Part shown: positions 50,057-61,445 of the stretch, piece after piece | Layout of the letters: every line of letters starts with the position of its first letter | Position numbering within the stretch: the stretch's first letter is position 1 | Assembly: GCF_003590095.1 (NCBI RefSeq) | Contig: NC_039479.1 | Coordinates: 8,928,001-8,992,000, forward strand | Reading direction: 5' to 3' | Length of the DNA: 64,000 nucleotides | Origin: Trichoplusia ni | Lineage: Eukaryota; Arthropoda; Insecta; Lepidoptera; Noctuidae | Position numbers and translations under genes: made by a program | The notes under the pieces: model-generated | What the model saw: the letters and a program-made list of their open reading frames with translations, nothing else | The model's database searches: none | Told to the model about the DNA's origin: nothing

Positions 50057-52049
50057 TAGCCACGTGCGCCGGGACAAAGTCCCGTATCCTTAAGTTCGCA
50101 ACTTGTGTCCAGGTAGACAGTAAGTATGTGTTGCAAGTTTTAGTTTACGTCGGCCCAACGAGCCGCGTTATTTATTTACCAACAACTATACGTAATGTGA
50201 GGCCCTCTCTGAGGCACGGGCCTAATGTCGCGATAATAAACAACTTGCTTTTTGTTTGTGTTCCCGAACTGAGAGTTTCCTTCAGCTTTATTTTGCACTG
50301 GAAAGTTAGTAGTCGTTATTTCTGATATTCTGCAACTGTTCTGTTTTCAAGTTTATCGGTGGGACAGTTGTTTGTGCTCTCTCTCAAATTTTATGACCAG
50401 CCATTCGGTATTGTTTATTTCTAAACTTATTCAGGCTGCTCAATGTTATTATGAAAATAGGTTATATTCTTAACAGCAAAGTGCCGCTATAAATAGCTGT
50501 TAATCGACGAATTTGTTTGTTTTCGACTAAAGAGGTTAGATAATCTCCAAAGTGGCCCGACTACTCATTACGACTAATTCGATAAAACCTGTCAAGAAGT
50601 CACAACACCCACATAAAAGGAAACTGTCTTATTTCCCCTTTCACTGGAATATAAGCTGTAGACACACTTCATAAATCAATGTCACGTAATAAACGTCACG
50701 ATAAATGTATATTTGTCACCCGTCAAACGGTGGGAATCACGACCAAATGCGTGAAAAACCTATACAGTGGAAAAAACCTAACAAAATACAAATTATACCG
50801 TATTTTTTTCAGTATAGAGTGCAGAATCGATTGGAAGTATTAATAGAAAATAGGTTAGTGAATATCGAATAAGGTCGGATCAGTGATTGATATCACTTTT
50901 CATGCCACATATACAATAATATTGGGGATTTACGTATAGTTACCCATGCATTATATTTGGTCCGCTAAATAATAAATAACATGAGGATCAACATCTCTAG
51001 CCATTCATGACGATACATCGGACTGGCGGTCTAAGCCCACATTTAATTTGCAATAGTTTTCTTAATGTTTCATTAGTAACACATTTGTTTTATCTAGCAG
51101 ACTGGTCATTTAAAACGAAAAAAGTAAACCTTGAGATGTAGTTATTTACATTCCTGCTGTTATTACACCAGAACTGGAATGTTGCCTTTTTATAAGCAAA
51201 GAATTTACAAAGAAAATCGTTTTGGCATCTTAAACACGAAAAACAGAATATGATTGTATTGAGCATGTCACAATATTGAGCATCACAAACCAACATAAGA
51301 TAACAATTATTGATAAACTGAGATGAGTATTGGATAGACCGACAGGTCCACCCCAAACTGCAGCACAATCAGAAGTCAATCTACTATTGCACCCATCGGA
51401 TACCGCAACCGCAGCGACAAACAGAAATGTCTTAACCGTACAACATCTTCCATATAAACACACACATTTTGGACCTTAACACCCAAGACTTAAAGGATAC
51501 GTCAACTGTATATAAAGTTGGTAGTCGGTAATGTAGACGTAATTGCATGTCAGAGGCACACATCCAATACTGATCCATGTGAACTGGATTCGTTTTTGAT
51601 AGACGATAGATTGAGAGTAGTGCCCGATAGAGGCTTACCGCGGTACTAATAGTGAGGATCAATGGTACTATCATAAAGAAAAGTATTGAATTACTGAAAG
51701 AAATACTCGTTGTGGATAGAAATATGGCTGTCATAATAATGATTTGTGAAACTATTAGGTACTTGAGCTTTATTGTTTTAATATCTACAGATAGTATAGA
51801 CAGACACTACATTTTTATTCCTCATAATAAAGACACTACATTGCCTGGACATGAAAAGAGGCGATACCCCCTTGAGTTTATTTCGACGTTTCTTTTCAGG
51901 GAAGCCGTAGCCGTAGTAGTCAGAAAATGTTGACTCCCGAAAAGTTACACCTAATTGGTATTTCATATATAAATATTTGCAAATTGTGATGCTTATTTAC
52001 TGAGGAAATTGTGTTCGTATTTAAGTCTGGGTGGTTTCGTAATATCCAG

Positions 52050-52199
52050 GGTCATACCGCTGTAAAGTCCCGTGTGATCAAGCCGAAGGATAATGACGGC
52101 TCCAGCTACCTGCAACCGCAGCCCCTGTCAACTCCAGACGTCCACTACTCAATTACTGACCACTGTGATACTGCCGACCAAGAATTGACCCTCTTTTGA
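52050..52199 (+). CDS. Candidate terminal coding exon (49 codons, unrecognised)
   Basis: After the acceptor TTTCGTAATATCCAG, ending at 52049, 49 codons run to a TGA at 52197-52199. The frame lacks an ATG and about 59% of its third positions are G or C, against an AT-rich background, as expected for a real exon. The peptide is hydrophilic (residues such as KPKDNDGSSYLQPQPLSTPD) and ends QELTLF, like a cytoplasmic or disordered C-terminal tail. No domain is recognised and no upstream exon was found. An upstream acceptor at about 52025 is an alternative start. Confidence 0.35.
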   Translation, partial: GHTAVKSRVIKPKDNDGSSYLQPQPLSTPDVHYSITDHCDTADQELTLF

Positions 52200-55100
52200 G
52201 GACATTAGGTTTCTTTTACCCTAATTTACGTAGGAATGCAACCGAGAATGGACATTTGCATAACAACATGTATATTGTAATATGCCTACTTGTTGATTGT
52301 GACCTATTTTATTTAATTATGCGTAAAATTGTGGAAAAATACTCTAAGGTATAATGGAGTATCGTTCAAAACAATCTTTTGTAAAACGCAAGTATAGTTA
52401 TTACATCCTTAGCACAAGTTCCGAACCCTTTTTATGTATAACCAAGTAATTACTAAGTACGTACCTGTTTGACCTCAAGAGGGCTGGCGTTCGCCGTAAA
52501 TTAAACATGCGACGCCATTACTCAATTTTGTCAAAAGCAGGGTCCTAGGGAGTGCTACCCTTATTAAACTTTTTACGATTCAACTTGGCGGCCATTAAAT
52601 ATATTGGAGGAGGAAGGTCTGTTACGAAACCTTGTCTATTTGAGAAGCTTGGACTTAGAATGTTAGGTCTGAACTCTTGACCTTCTGACCCATATTTGCG
52701 AAATATTGGTATCATAAAGAACTACTTGGTTTGATTTGATTTTTCATGACGGCATTGAGCTGAGAGTAAAAATGACCTCGCATTAAATGTCATTTGCACA
52801 AAGGCTAGTCTTAAACTATTTGGGTGGATATTTAAACTGATCACTGCGCCAACCTTTTTTATACAGAAAAATGCATGTGCCCAGCAACATGACATTATTT
52901 AAACTTAACTACCTAACTTTTCTTTTTTTAAGACTTGCATTACCTACATTTTTAGTTTTAGTTTTCAGATCTATGGCTATCTCACTGTGTGTTTATTTAC
53001 AAGTTGCCTCAATAGGCGTTAGTGAGCTGCCTACAGCTGAGAGTCCGGACAGCTAAATTACTTTCCCGATAGTTGCGACACTAGCGCCGCGCCGCGGGAA
53101 CTGCCGACTGACGCCTAATGATGACGACATCTAAACTTAAACTTAACGACCGAATTATCTTAAAGTTTAGAACGTTTTTATTACCCTGATTGACTTGGCT
53201 ATGACGAGTGGGTATTTTCGTACCATAATGTTTATTCTTCATCTCTTCACTAAAACTTCATATCCATAAGTGATACTTTACACCTAGGCTATATAAAAAT
53301 AATGGGCAGAAAAACTTTACCACAGTTGAAAATAAGCGACCATCAAATTCATATTTTTTTGGCAAAAAGGTCCATCCAATTTTATCACAATCTGCTGATA
53401 AAACAAAACTGTCAAACCTCTTGGAGTCGTAATAAATAAAACATTTTTTATTGGCTGTATAATAAAATGTACAGAACAAAATGGTTGTTCGCGACAAAGA
53501 CTGGCATCCACTGGTCTGTCACTGGCAGGCTGTAGGATGCCCTCTGTTCAGGGATGCCAAACGACTTTGTTTTTCACCGACTGTTTATTGTATTGAACGA
53601 AGTTTTGATTCACCGAAGTTTTTCTGATATACAGTGTTTTATATTACTTCATTTAAATCTAAGAGGGGTACAGAAAAAGCAACGTTATTGATTTCTTTTT
53701 TCGGAAAAGGAAAATTCGCTATGCTGTAATATTTTTTACAAACCATTAAGCTCGAGATTACTTAGTTATTGCAAATTAGTAAGTGTATAATTAGAACACA
53801 AAATATAATATAATTGAACTATCTAAATTTCTCTGCAGATATAATACCTTGATATTTGATATCGTCTTTATCCCAGAGCACTAAGGTTGATATTCGTAGA
53901 TTCCACTACTAGTATCATTGACTTGTACAAAAGTATTGCGAGTACGATTCGTAACAAGTTTTGTAACAGTGCTCTAACTATATTTTCAAATGAAATAAAA
54001 GTCACGTTCGTCGTTTGTTTTCGTTGACAATTAAAAACAAAGTTCTATAACGAAGCAATTATTTAAAATGTTATCTCGGTTTTACATTACGTTACACAGA
54101 TATTACAAAGCTAATAATGCTTTTTACTCTCTGTTGTGAAAATATGATATTTTAATATTTACTTCGTTAAACAAACAGAATAATGCAAGAGCTCACTTTT
54201 TAATCGGACTTTAATTCAGTTTAAAACTTGCGTTGGTCATGTTATATGAAAAATACATTTCTGCTTTTTTTTTATCTACTTTAAAAAAAAAATATTTACG
54301 TTATTCTTTCAAAAGATCTCTGCAATAAGCGTGAGGGCTGATAACATTCGTCAATTTCATTTTTCAATAGTTTGAAGCCATAGAACGCTTCCATTCACTG
54401 GTTGAGATTCGATCCTCGGATTATGTTCACATCGGTCGGTGGACGTACCGCGAGGCCAGCGCGACTCATTTCATCCTCACCGTAATCCCGTACGTATTGT
54501 TCGGCAGCCCTATTACACTTGTACCAGTTATTATTTCCACGAGAGCGACTTATTGGAGAGTGACGTCTTCGCCGCTGTTGTCTGTAACAATGCGCTGGTG
54601 ACGTCACAACGTTGTTACTTACCCATAATCAGTGTACTGAAATAGATTCTATTGTTAGACAGCTTTGCGGTACAAAGAAATTTCCAGAGCTTGTGTGGGC
54701 TAATCAAATACAATAGAGAGTCAAAATGTATTAAATAGTTAATTAAATAATCTCTCGCCAAGTCTAACGGTAAACTTGTTTTCCAAACTTGTCTGAAACA
54801 GAAACATGAAGGTTTCCAGTGGCCACAAAGTTAAGTTAAATAAACTCATTAACTCTCATTGAAACCCGCAGAAAAAGTTCACCTGGTACTATCCTCTTTT
54901 CTTTTACAATAAGTTTGTTGGCACGTAGCTGAGAGAATCGTCGAGTAAGCGTTCATCCCCATACATTTTACATGAACAAACGGCTTAACTCGCACATCTC
55001 AAGCACAGCGCAACATACGTTCCTAACAATGAATATCACCAACACGGGACTAACTTTGCATCGCCTTGGGCGAACTCCACAAAGGTGCAATACCTACCTA

Positions 55101-57232
55101 TAGATTGTCCACTTCACGTCCTAACTACACATGACAAAAAAACAAAAATGAACTTTAATGATCTCGCTCAAGGTTGAGTTTGGGGTGCGCAAGTTTCGTA
55201 AGTAAAATGTTCTAGAATGTATCTAAAGGGTTTTGAAAGCGCGGTCTCCTGGCATGTTTACCCTGGCTCTCTGCGGCTGATGTAAGAATGACCTCAATAG
55301 CCAACGGATTTGCGTCTTGTGATGCACTTTGCATTAAAGTGTAGCACTATATAGTGACGCTAGTCACCAGCTAGTGGTCGGTGCTAAAACCATATTATAG
55401 TTTCCGTCATGATAGCGAACACATTTTGAAAGCGGCTTAGAACATTGTCTGGAGTATTTTAAATAATGCGGAAAGTGAATTAAAACTTCAATTATTTCTC
55501 GGAATTCAGTCTGAACTTTCGGAACTTTCTATTAATATGACTTTCAAAACCATGAAGGTCGTAGCACCCAAGTTCTAGGACATCGATCAGCTCCTCAAGT
55601 CTTCCGACCACATATAAGGAGCCTTATATTTTATACACGAGTACATAAAATATAGTATGACGGCAAAAAGTTGTGCGTTACTTAGGCACGGGAGCATTAC
55701 CCAGCGTACGCACAAGATCACTAACTCATTTCCCTCGGCTCGGTTTACGACTCCCTCGAAACATGACTACGTGATAAACGAAGATTAGCATGCGAATAAC
55801 AAATTTATATTCATAGATTTAAGAAATCTTGGTATGCGGTACATCCTGTATGTATTCCTATATATAGGAGGTTTTATGAAGATTCTTAAAAAGCGATACG
55901 TTTGTACGACGGTTATGAAACTAATCAATCAAAATCAGTATTCGATTACAAAACTTAGATTATAATTAAAGTTATTGAAGAACAATTGAAATTGATAGGT
56001 GCTAATTTAATTAACAGCTTTTAGTCTGTTAAAGAGATATAACAATAACAAGCTGAGAGCTTCAAATTACTAATATAGTACAATGTACAATTAAGGACTT
56101 TTAATGAAATTTTTGATAAGGGTAATTAATACCTCCTTATCACGATTGCATTTCCAAAGCCACTGAAGGAACAATCTGTATTCCTCGTTAAGCTACAACG
56201 TTACTTCTTCTTAGTATTAAGTGCGCATCGAAGTTTCGAGCAAATCTTTCATGAGCGACCCTCATCACAAGTACTTAGCTAGGAACCTGTAGCGATCCCC
56301 GAACCACTCCATATTATTAAATCGAATTACTAAGAGACAGCCGTTTGATTAGGTAATACGGACTCCAGCAATTAATTGAATTTGAAGTGTCTAACGGCCT
56401 GTTGACGAAAAATATTTCAATTATATTCGGCGTTGATGAAAAATAAAACAAGACAGAAACAAGTAATACTTTGTACATTTACATAATTTTGCTAAACTTA
56501 CTTATTTATATAGTTTCGTCACAAGATACTCTGATATAAGTCTGATATAAGATCAAGATATCTGTATCTACCAATAAATTCTAGTTTTTAGACAACAATT
56601 TTTCTTGTCTTTTGTGTATTCACCGAGCTTTCAGGCCATTAATAAAAATGTAAATGAAGTGTATAGGTCATCATTTTCAAATAACCTACTTGGCTTGAAG
56701 AAAATTCTCGCAACCAAAACACATTTTCTCAGAAGGCAGCCGAAAATCTCGAGGAAAAATGATATAGAGCCTAACAAAGCCGTTATGACAAAACATCACG
56801 CGGGTAATTTTCCATGCACGTGTACAGTTCTAGCAATAACTCATAATGTGCGGCATCACTGAGCATTACACCTAGTTGGTATTCACGTCAGGACGCTGAC
56901 ATTAGCGCCGCGGGCTCGGCTACCTTCGCCAACACTCGGCTATTTCCGTCATTTTTAAGGCAATTCCGTATTTCCTTGGAGGGAGTGCACCTATCTACGC
57001 GGCTTAGTTTATCACGCCCGAGCTGGTCTGGAGCCTCCTATGCTGCCAGTATTGGCTCACAGCCAGTTCTGTATAAAAGTGCTGACAAGCTATTCATGAG
57101 GTGTTTAAAGTTAACTATATTTTATGTATGTATGACGATGTATAGAACTTTAATACGTTTTGTAGATTATCATTATAGAACACTTCACAATAAGAAGCTA
57201 AAGCTAAAGCGTCATAGTATTTTTTGGGTTCT

Positions 57233-57350
57233 GTTCTAAAAGGTTAAATAAAATTCTGTCTGTCCGTTTGTCACTAGGCTGTATCTTGTATATAGCTAGA
57301 CATTTTCGCAGATGTTTTTTGTTGCCGCTATAACAAGAAATAATAAGCTA
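57233..57350 (+). repeat. Interspersed repeat fragment (CTGTCTGTCCGT family)
   Basis: CTGTCTGTCCGTTTGTCACT, AGGCTGTATCTTG, TAGCTAGACA and GTTGCCGCTATAACAAGAAA occur in the order of a common lepidopteran repeat. This may be the other half of the family represented at 1541-1628. Non-coding. Confidence 0.5.
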
Positions 57351-58886
57351 GATTAGGCAACGAACGTTCCAACTTTTTGGCAATATGCTTTTTTTAACTC
57401 TACAGTTACCCAACCTTATAGTTAACTTGCAAAGAATTCCTACGATTTAAAATTTGACTCGAACTGCGAACTTTTAATTTCCCCTGTTCATGGACGAACG
57501 ATTTATTCAATTTTACACTTGTTACGTGTCCAATACTTGAATCTTTGACCTAGTTACTATATCTTTTTTTCCTCAAATCGAAAATAAAGTTTTGTAATAG
57601 TACGTGTACTGAGACGTATAAATCAGTTACCTCGGATCTTAGCTACCAAACATAAAATGATTCGAAAGAAACCTCTACGTGGACCCATTATGTTGTTACT
57701 TCCTTTGATTTGTGGGTTTCAAGGGAAGCCGGAATTTATTTAGGACCTTAATATCAGGGGTTGACCCTATAAGAGTAGGGATAGGTTATCGAACTATCTA
57801 CAAATTTTGTTGACAAAAGAGACCAAACGCCGAGGACAACCGCAATTTGTTCGGGATACCTGTATTTACAGTGTTATTTACGTTATCAATGTGTACCGGT
57901 AGTCAAACTATAAATACAGTCGGCAATCAAAGGGTTTCCCGGTAGACTATATCCTCAACTGTGAAACAAGTGACTGTAATATTACACGGAAACTAACCGC
58001 CCCAGTAAACGTTGTTTTACCGTAAAAATGAGTTTTGGGAATAAAAAAGGAGTTGTCTGATTCTTAGACTTACCCAAAATTGTAAAAAAAATCATAATAA
58101 TTGGTCGACTCCTTTCGAAGGAGTTCAATTTCGCACACCGTGACACGAGATTTTAATATATTAGAAATCTGGTATCAAACTCGTTAAGTTTCCTGTAAGT
58201 ATTCATTTCGTGGTATATGTAAAGCCTCTCAGATGTGTCCTCCGCGGTGCGGGCGGCACTCGGCCGTGTGTACCGACTCGCCTCCTGCGCTCGAGAGCTC
58301 GCGTCAAGCCCAAGTTATTTATCGTCCACTCAGCGTTATCTACGGAACCACTATTTGCTCCAGTTATTATTACATTATTTATGTACCTTCATATTGTAAT
58401 TACTGCACTTTACACTGCTAAATGTTTAATTGCAGTACATGACTTTTGAACTTTAAAACAATCAACTAAGGTAACTTATTACACACATACACCACACGTA
58501 AAAAAACTGACAAGAGCAAGCTTTATATTACGTAGTATTTATTATCTGGCTTCAAGAACGAGGAGGTTCTTAATAAAATCGGTATTTTTGAAAATTACAA
58601 TGTTATTCACTACTAGCATGATCCCGTATCAATTTTACCAGAAAAAGTTAAAATATTTGTCAAAACAATATAAACAAAGATTCTGAATTCATAAGTCATT
58701 TAAGACCAAGGGGAAATGTATTTTCTTGAGTACTTAATTATGATTAAAGACCTTGAACCCACGAGGGACCAAATAATGGCATTACAAACGTGATTTGGGT
58801 ACTTGAAAATAACATAAAGGAAGGTTCCAAAGTAAGATATCAAAAAATTTGCGGTGCTCCTATAATGTTATGAAAAGTGCATGAAT
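57351..58886. other. Intergenic DNA downstream of the protease homologue
   Basis: Likely includes the 3'UTR of the minus-strand gene (stop at 58887). The nearest AATAAA read on that strand is at 58543-58538. A GC-rich patch at 58225-58310 has no recognised content. Confidence 0.45.
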
Positions 58887-61298
58887 TTACAAGACACTAT
58901 TTATCCAGTTGGTGTATGAAGAGACTCGGGTGTGGCCTGTTGGGTAGCCGGACTGACAGCCGGCAGCGGCCGTAAAGGATATCACACCGATCTGTAAGAA
59001 ATATGACTATGAGCTAATGTACTTTGGCTGCACGGAGTGTTATGGACATTACATTCGATCCTCCGTAGGACAAGCATTAATATTTGTGTGATCCACGAAT
59101 AGGTACTGGTCGTTTATGTGACTTATATATTATTATTTTACCGTGTAAATCCGAAATGACACAATGATACATGTCTTTAGCGCTTTAGGGTTAATGTCAA
59201 ATGCTTCTATAATATGGCCTTGATAACTATTAAAATCAGCGCATTGTAAAGACTTTAAAACAAAACACACTCGACTACTTACCAGCAAGTCTTGGTTGCC
59301 GGTTCCCGAGTAACGGCGCAGGATCAGGGGGCCACCGTAGTCTCCGGAACACGCGCCTTTGCCGTTCATACCAGAGGTGCACATGATGTCGCTAGTGATG
59401 GAGGACCCGTAGATCTGGCTGCAGAAGCTGTTGGAGACCACCTGCACGAACGTGTCACGAAGGCTCTGGCCCGTGTTTAACGAAGCCGCTGAAATAATTG
59501 TAAAGTACGTTCTTTTCAGCTTTGCTAGTGGAAGAGAGGAAGGCTTTCAACAAAACGTCCTACAAACTGTATTCCTTAGAATTTACAACTAAGAGACATT
59601 TGGATTAATCTATTTTTCCTAATATATAAAACTGAAGAGTTTGTTTGTTTGTTTGAACGCGCTAATCTCAGGAACTACTGGTTTGAATTGAAAAAATATA
59701 TTTTTTTGTTGAATAGACCATTTATCAAGGAAGGCTATAGGCTATGTAACATAACGCTGCGACTAATAAGAGCGAAGATAAAATGGAAAATGTGGAAAAA
59801 ACGGGGAAAATTCTAACCACGTGGACGAAGTCGCTGACAACAGCTAGTTTAAAATTTACTTACAATCAGATGTCGTTCCGTAACCTATGATTTCGGAAGA
59901 GTAGCCTTGAAAGGTGTTGCTTATTCCATACGGTAGTAGAATTGGACTTATATATCCTGGAATGAGAGATAAATATTATTTGTTAAACTAGTTATTGGGT
60001 CGAACATCCTAATTCAAGCCAATGAAAAACTATGCACTTACTATTGTAACTAATGTACGGTACAGACAACATCGCTATATCATCAGTGAAGGTAGACGCG
60101 TTGAAGTTAGGATGAAGATACGCGGTGTTGGCGTACACTCGAGTCCCTCCAGAGAAAAGTTTTGTTGAACCTAATACAACCTAAAACAGACAGTAAAGAT
60201 CCCGTAAAGCTATTGAGTTCTTGTAAAATTAAATCCTTTTAATAAAAAAAATGCATAAAGTACTATTACAAAAACAGCAAGCTTAATTTTAATCTCACTG
60301 CTAAATTATGAAGGCAAACTGGAACAAAAGGTGGCAAAACTGTACTGTGAGGTATGAGGAATATCATAAAGTATATGGTCTGCTCTACAAAACACTTAAA
60401 TCTCATGCACTATGACAAGTAGTAGTAGTACAGTCAAGACAAGTATCAGTCCATAGACATAAATAAAACGATGAACTCATGTTTTCAATACAAAAGGAGA
60501 AATTTCTTTAACCTTGATTTTGCAAAGATTTTGGATAGGTAAGATATCGCTAAGTACTCAAACAAGATGCAGTCACCCACCAGAACACGCTCGGCTTGGT
60601 AGTAGCCATCGTCCATGCATCGGCCACTAGTCAGCACACGGTAGTGGTTCAGCAGACTTCCTCCGCAGACCGATGTCGCTTTAGAATTGAGGGTGATGAT
60701 CAGTCCAGCCTGACAGACAAATATAACCACATGCCACACATGCTTAACTCAAGGGAAGTTTTCATTGATACGATTTGTGGTGGACTAGACGACTTCGATG
60801 AGGTAAAGTTAAGGCAATTGAAGAATAGTTCTTTTTAACTTTAGTGACAAGATGGGATTAAAAACTAATTACAATAATAATATAATAATAATATAATAAT
60901 AATAATAAAATAAGAATTGAAAATCTGTGTTCGCTTTTGTAAATGGGACCCCAAACTATATGAGGAGTCACAACTAACAATCATTAAAATCATTATAAGA
61001 ATACAAAGAAATTGAATCAATTCATTATAAAAATCAATATAATATCTGCTCGCAGTTTCATCATTAATTTAAAAAAAAATGGGGTTGAATTGAAAAGGGC
61101 CCCTTTTTCTGACGTCTTTTGTGAACTTACCATAAATGGGTGTTCGCCGTTATAGGAGCCGACGCTGCCAACAACTCGCATGGACTCCTGTCGCCTGATC
61201 CTGGCTGCCTCGGGAATCCCCACCAGCTCATGGTACTTCAGCAGCCTCTCCTCAGCCGCCACCACACCCAGCAAGCAAACCAGCAGTAAGACCTTCAT
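58887..61298 (-). CDS. Secreted serine protease homologue (chymotrypsin-like, catalytic triad lost)
   Basis: Six exons read on the minus strand: 61298-61131, 60709-60577, 60170-60042, 59956-59864, 59488-59283 and 58991-58887. All introns are GT-AG, and the phases (0,1,1,1,0) join into 277 codons ending in TAA. Residues 1-15 are a signal peptide (MKVLLLVCLLGVVAA). A propeptide runs to R41, followed by VVGS, matching the usual R/IVGG activation site. The S1 fold is clear: VCGGSLL at 70-76, DDIAML at 130-135, CSGDYGGP at 221-228, and a C-terminal TRVSSYTNWI helix. Cys pairs 71/87, 197/211 and 221/255 match the three standard disulfides. The triad is broken: the His57 position (TAAHC) reads TSGRC, giving Arg86; Asp131 is kept; Ser195 is Tyr225. 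Position 189 is Gly219. Length is typical of lepidopteran midgut chymotrypsins. Intact frame and splice sites favour a non-catalytic homologue over a decayed pseudogene; its function is unknown. An AATAAA at 58543-58538 is a possible but distant poly(A) signal. Confidence 0.9.
59018..59130 (+). mobile_element. SINE fragment in intron 5 of the protease homologue
   Basis: ATTCGATCCTCCGTAGGACA, then TTTGTGTGATCCACGAATAG and TTATGTGACTTAT, follow the body of a noctuid SINE in which TTTGTGTGATCCACAAAT is diagnostic. The head is degraded. It makes up most of the 291-bp intron. Confidence 0.45.
59617..59848 (+). mobile_element. Helitron-like non-autonomous element in intron 4 of the protease homologue
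   Basis: The 232-bp element begins TCCTAATATATAAAACTGAA and ends CAGCTAGT followed by T. This fits Helitron ends (5' TC, 3' CTRRT, insertion before T). Its last 30 bases include the GTGGACGAAGTCGCTGACAAC block typical of abundant lepidopteran Helitron-derived repeats. Both ends and a stretch before the 3' end match the shorter copy at 16006-16164. In gene orientation it starts 15 nt inside the 5' splice site of intron 4. Confidence 0.6.
60871..60911. repeat. TAA microsatellite in intron 1 of the protease homologue
   Basis: Tandem AAT/AATAATAT units in the 421-bp first intron. Confidence 0.85.
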
Positions 61299-61316
61299 GT
61301 TGACACGGAATCACGA

Positions 61317-61350
61317 CGAATGCGAAGGAAGAAAAAGTACGTGCTTTATA
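61317..61350 (-). promoter_or_regulatory. Core promoter of the serine protease homologue
   Basis: Read on the minus strand, TATAAAG lies at 61350-61344. About 31 bases downstream, at 61319 or close to it, is GCATTC, which could serve as the initiator. This would leave a 5'UTR of only about 20 nt before the ATG at 61298. Short leaders and TATA boxes at this distance are usual for lepidopteran digestive protease genes. The start site itself is inferred. Confidence 0.6.
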
Positions 61351-61405
61351 TGAAGGAAGTTTAGTTGTTGGTGAAGTGGAAGATAGTATAAGTGGTACTT
61401 CTTAC

Positions 61406-61445
61406 ACTTACCGAAGCAAGTACCTAAGTACTTGCTTCGGTAAGT
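61406..61445. repeat. Perfect 18-bp inverted repeat with 4-nt loop
   Basis: The arm ACTTACCGAAGCAAGTAC at 61406-61423 is followed by loop CTAA and its exact reverse complement at 61428-61445. It lies 56-95 bp upstream of the TATA box of the protease homologue. It could extrude as a cruciform, act as a dimeric binding site, or be a foldback replication error. No coding sequence overlaps it. Confidence 0.9.

Larger units (their letters stand above)
48916..57232. other. Non-coding stretch around the 52-kb exon candidate
   Basis: Other than the CA repeat and the possible terminal exon, only small GC-rich patches (about 49105-49190, 53080-53110, 56900-56940) and a TGACGTCA at 54599 stand out. Confidence 0.45.

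Noticed and set aside
50017..50325. 102-codon frame starting with His/Thr/Ala repeats
   Set aside because: Its start is a CA microsatellite and the rest has no recognisable content.
54395..54607. 70-codon minus frame rich in Arg
   Set aside because: No matching splice structure or family; it overlaps a TGACGTCA site and looks like a chance frame in a GC-richer patch.
59292..59480. Plus-strand frame over protease exon 5
   Set aside because: Antisense shadow of the exon carrying CSGDYGGP.
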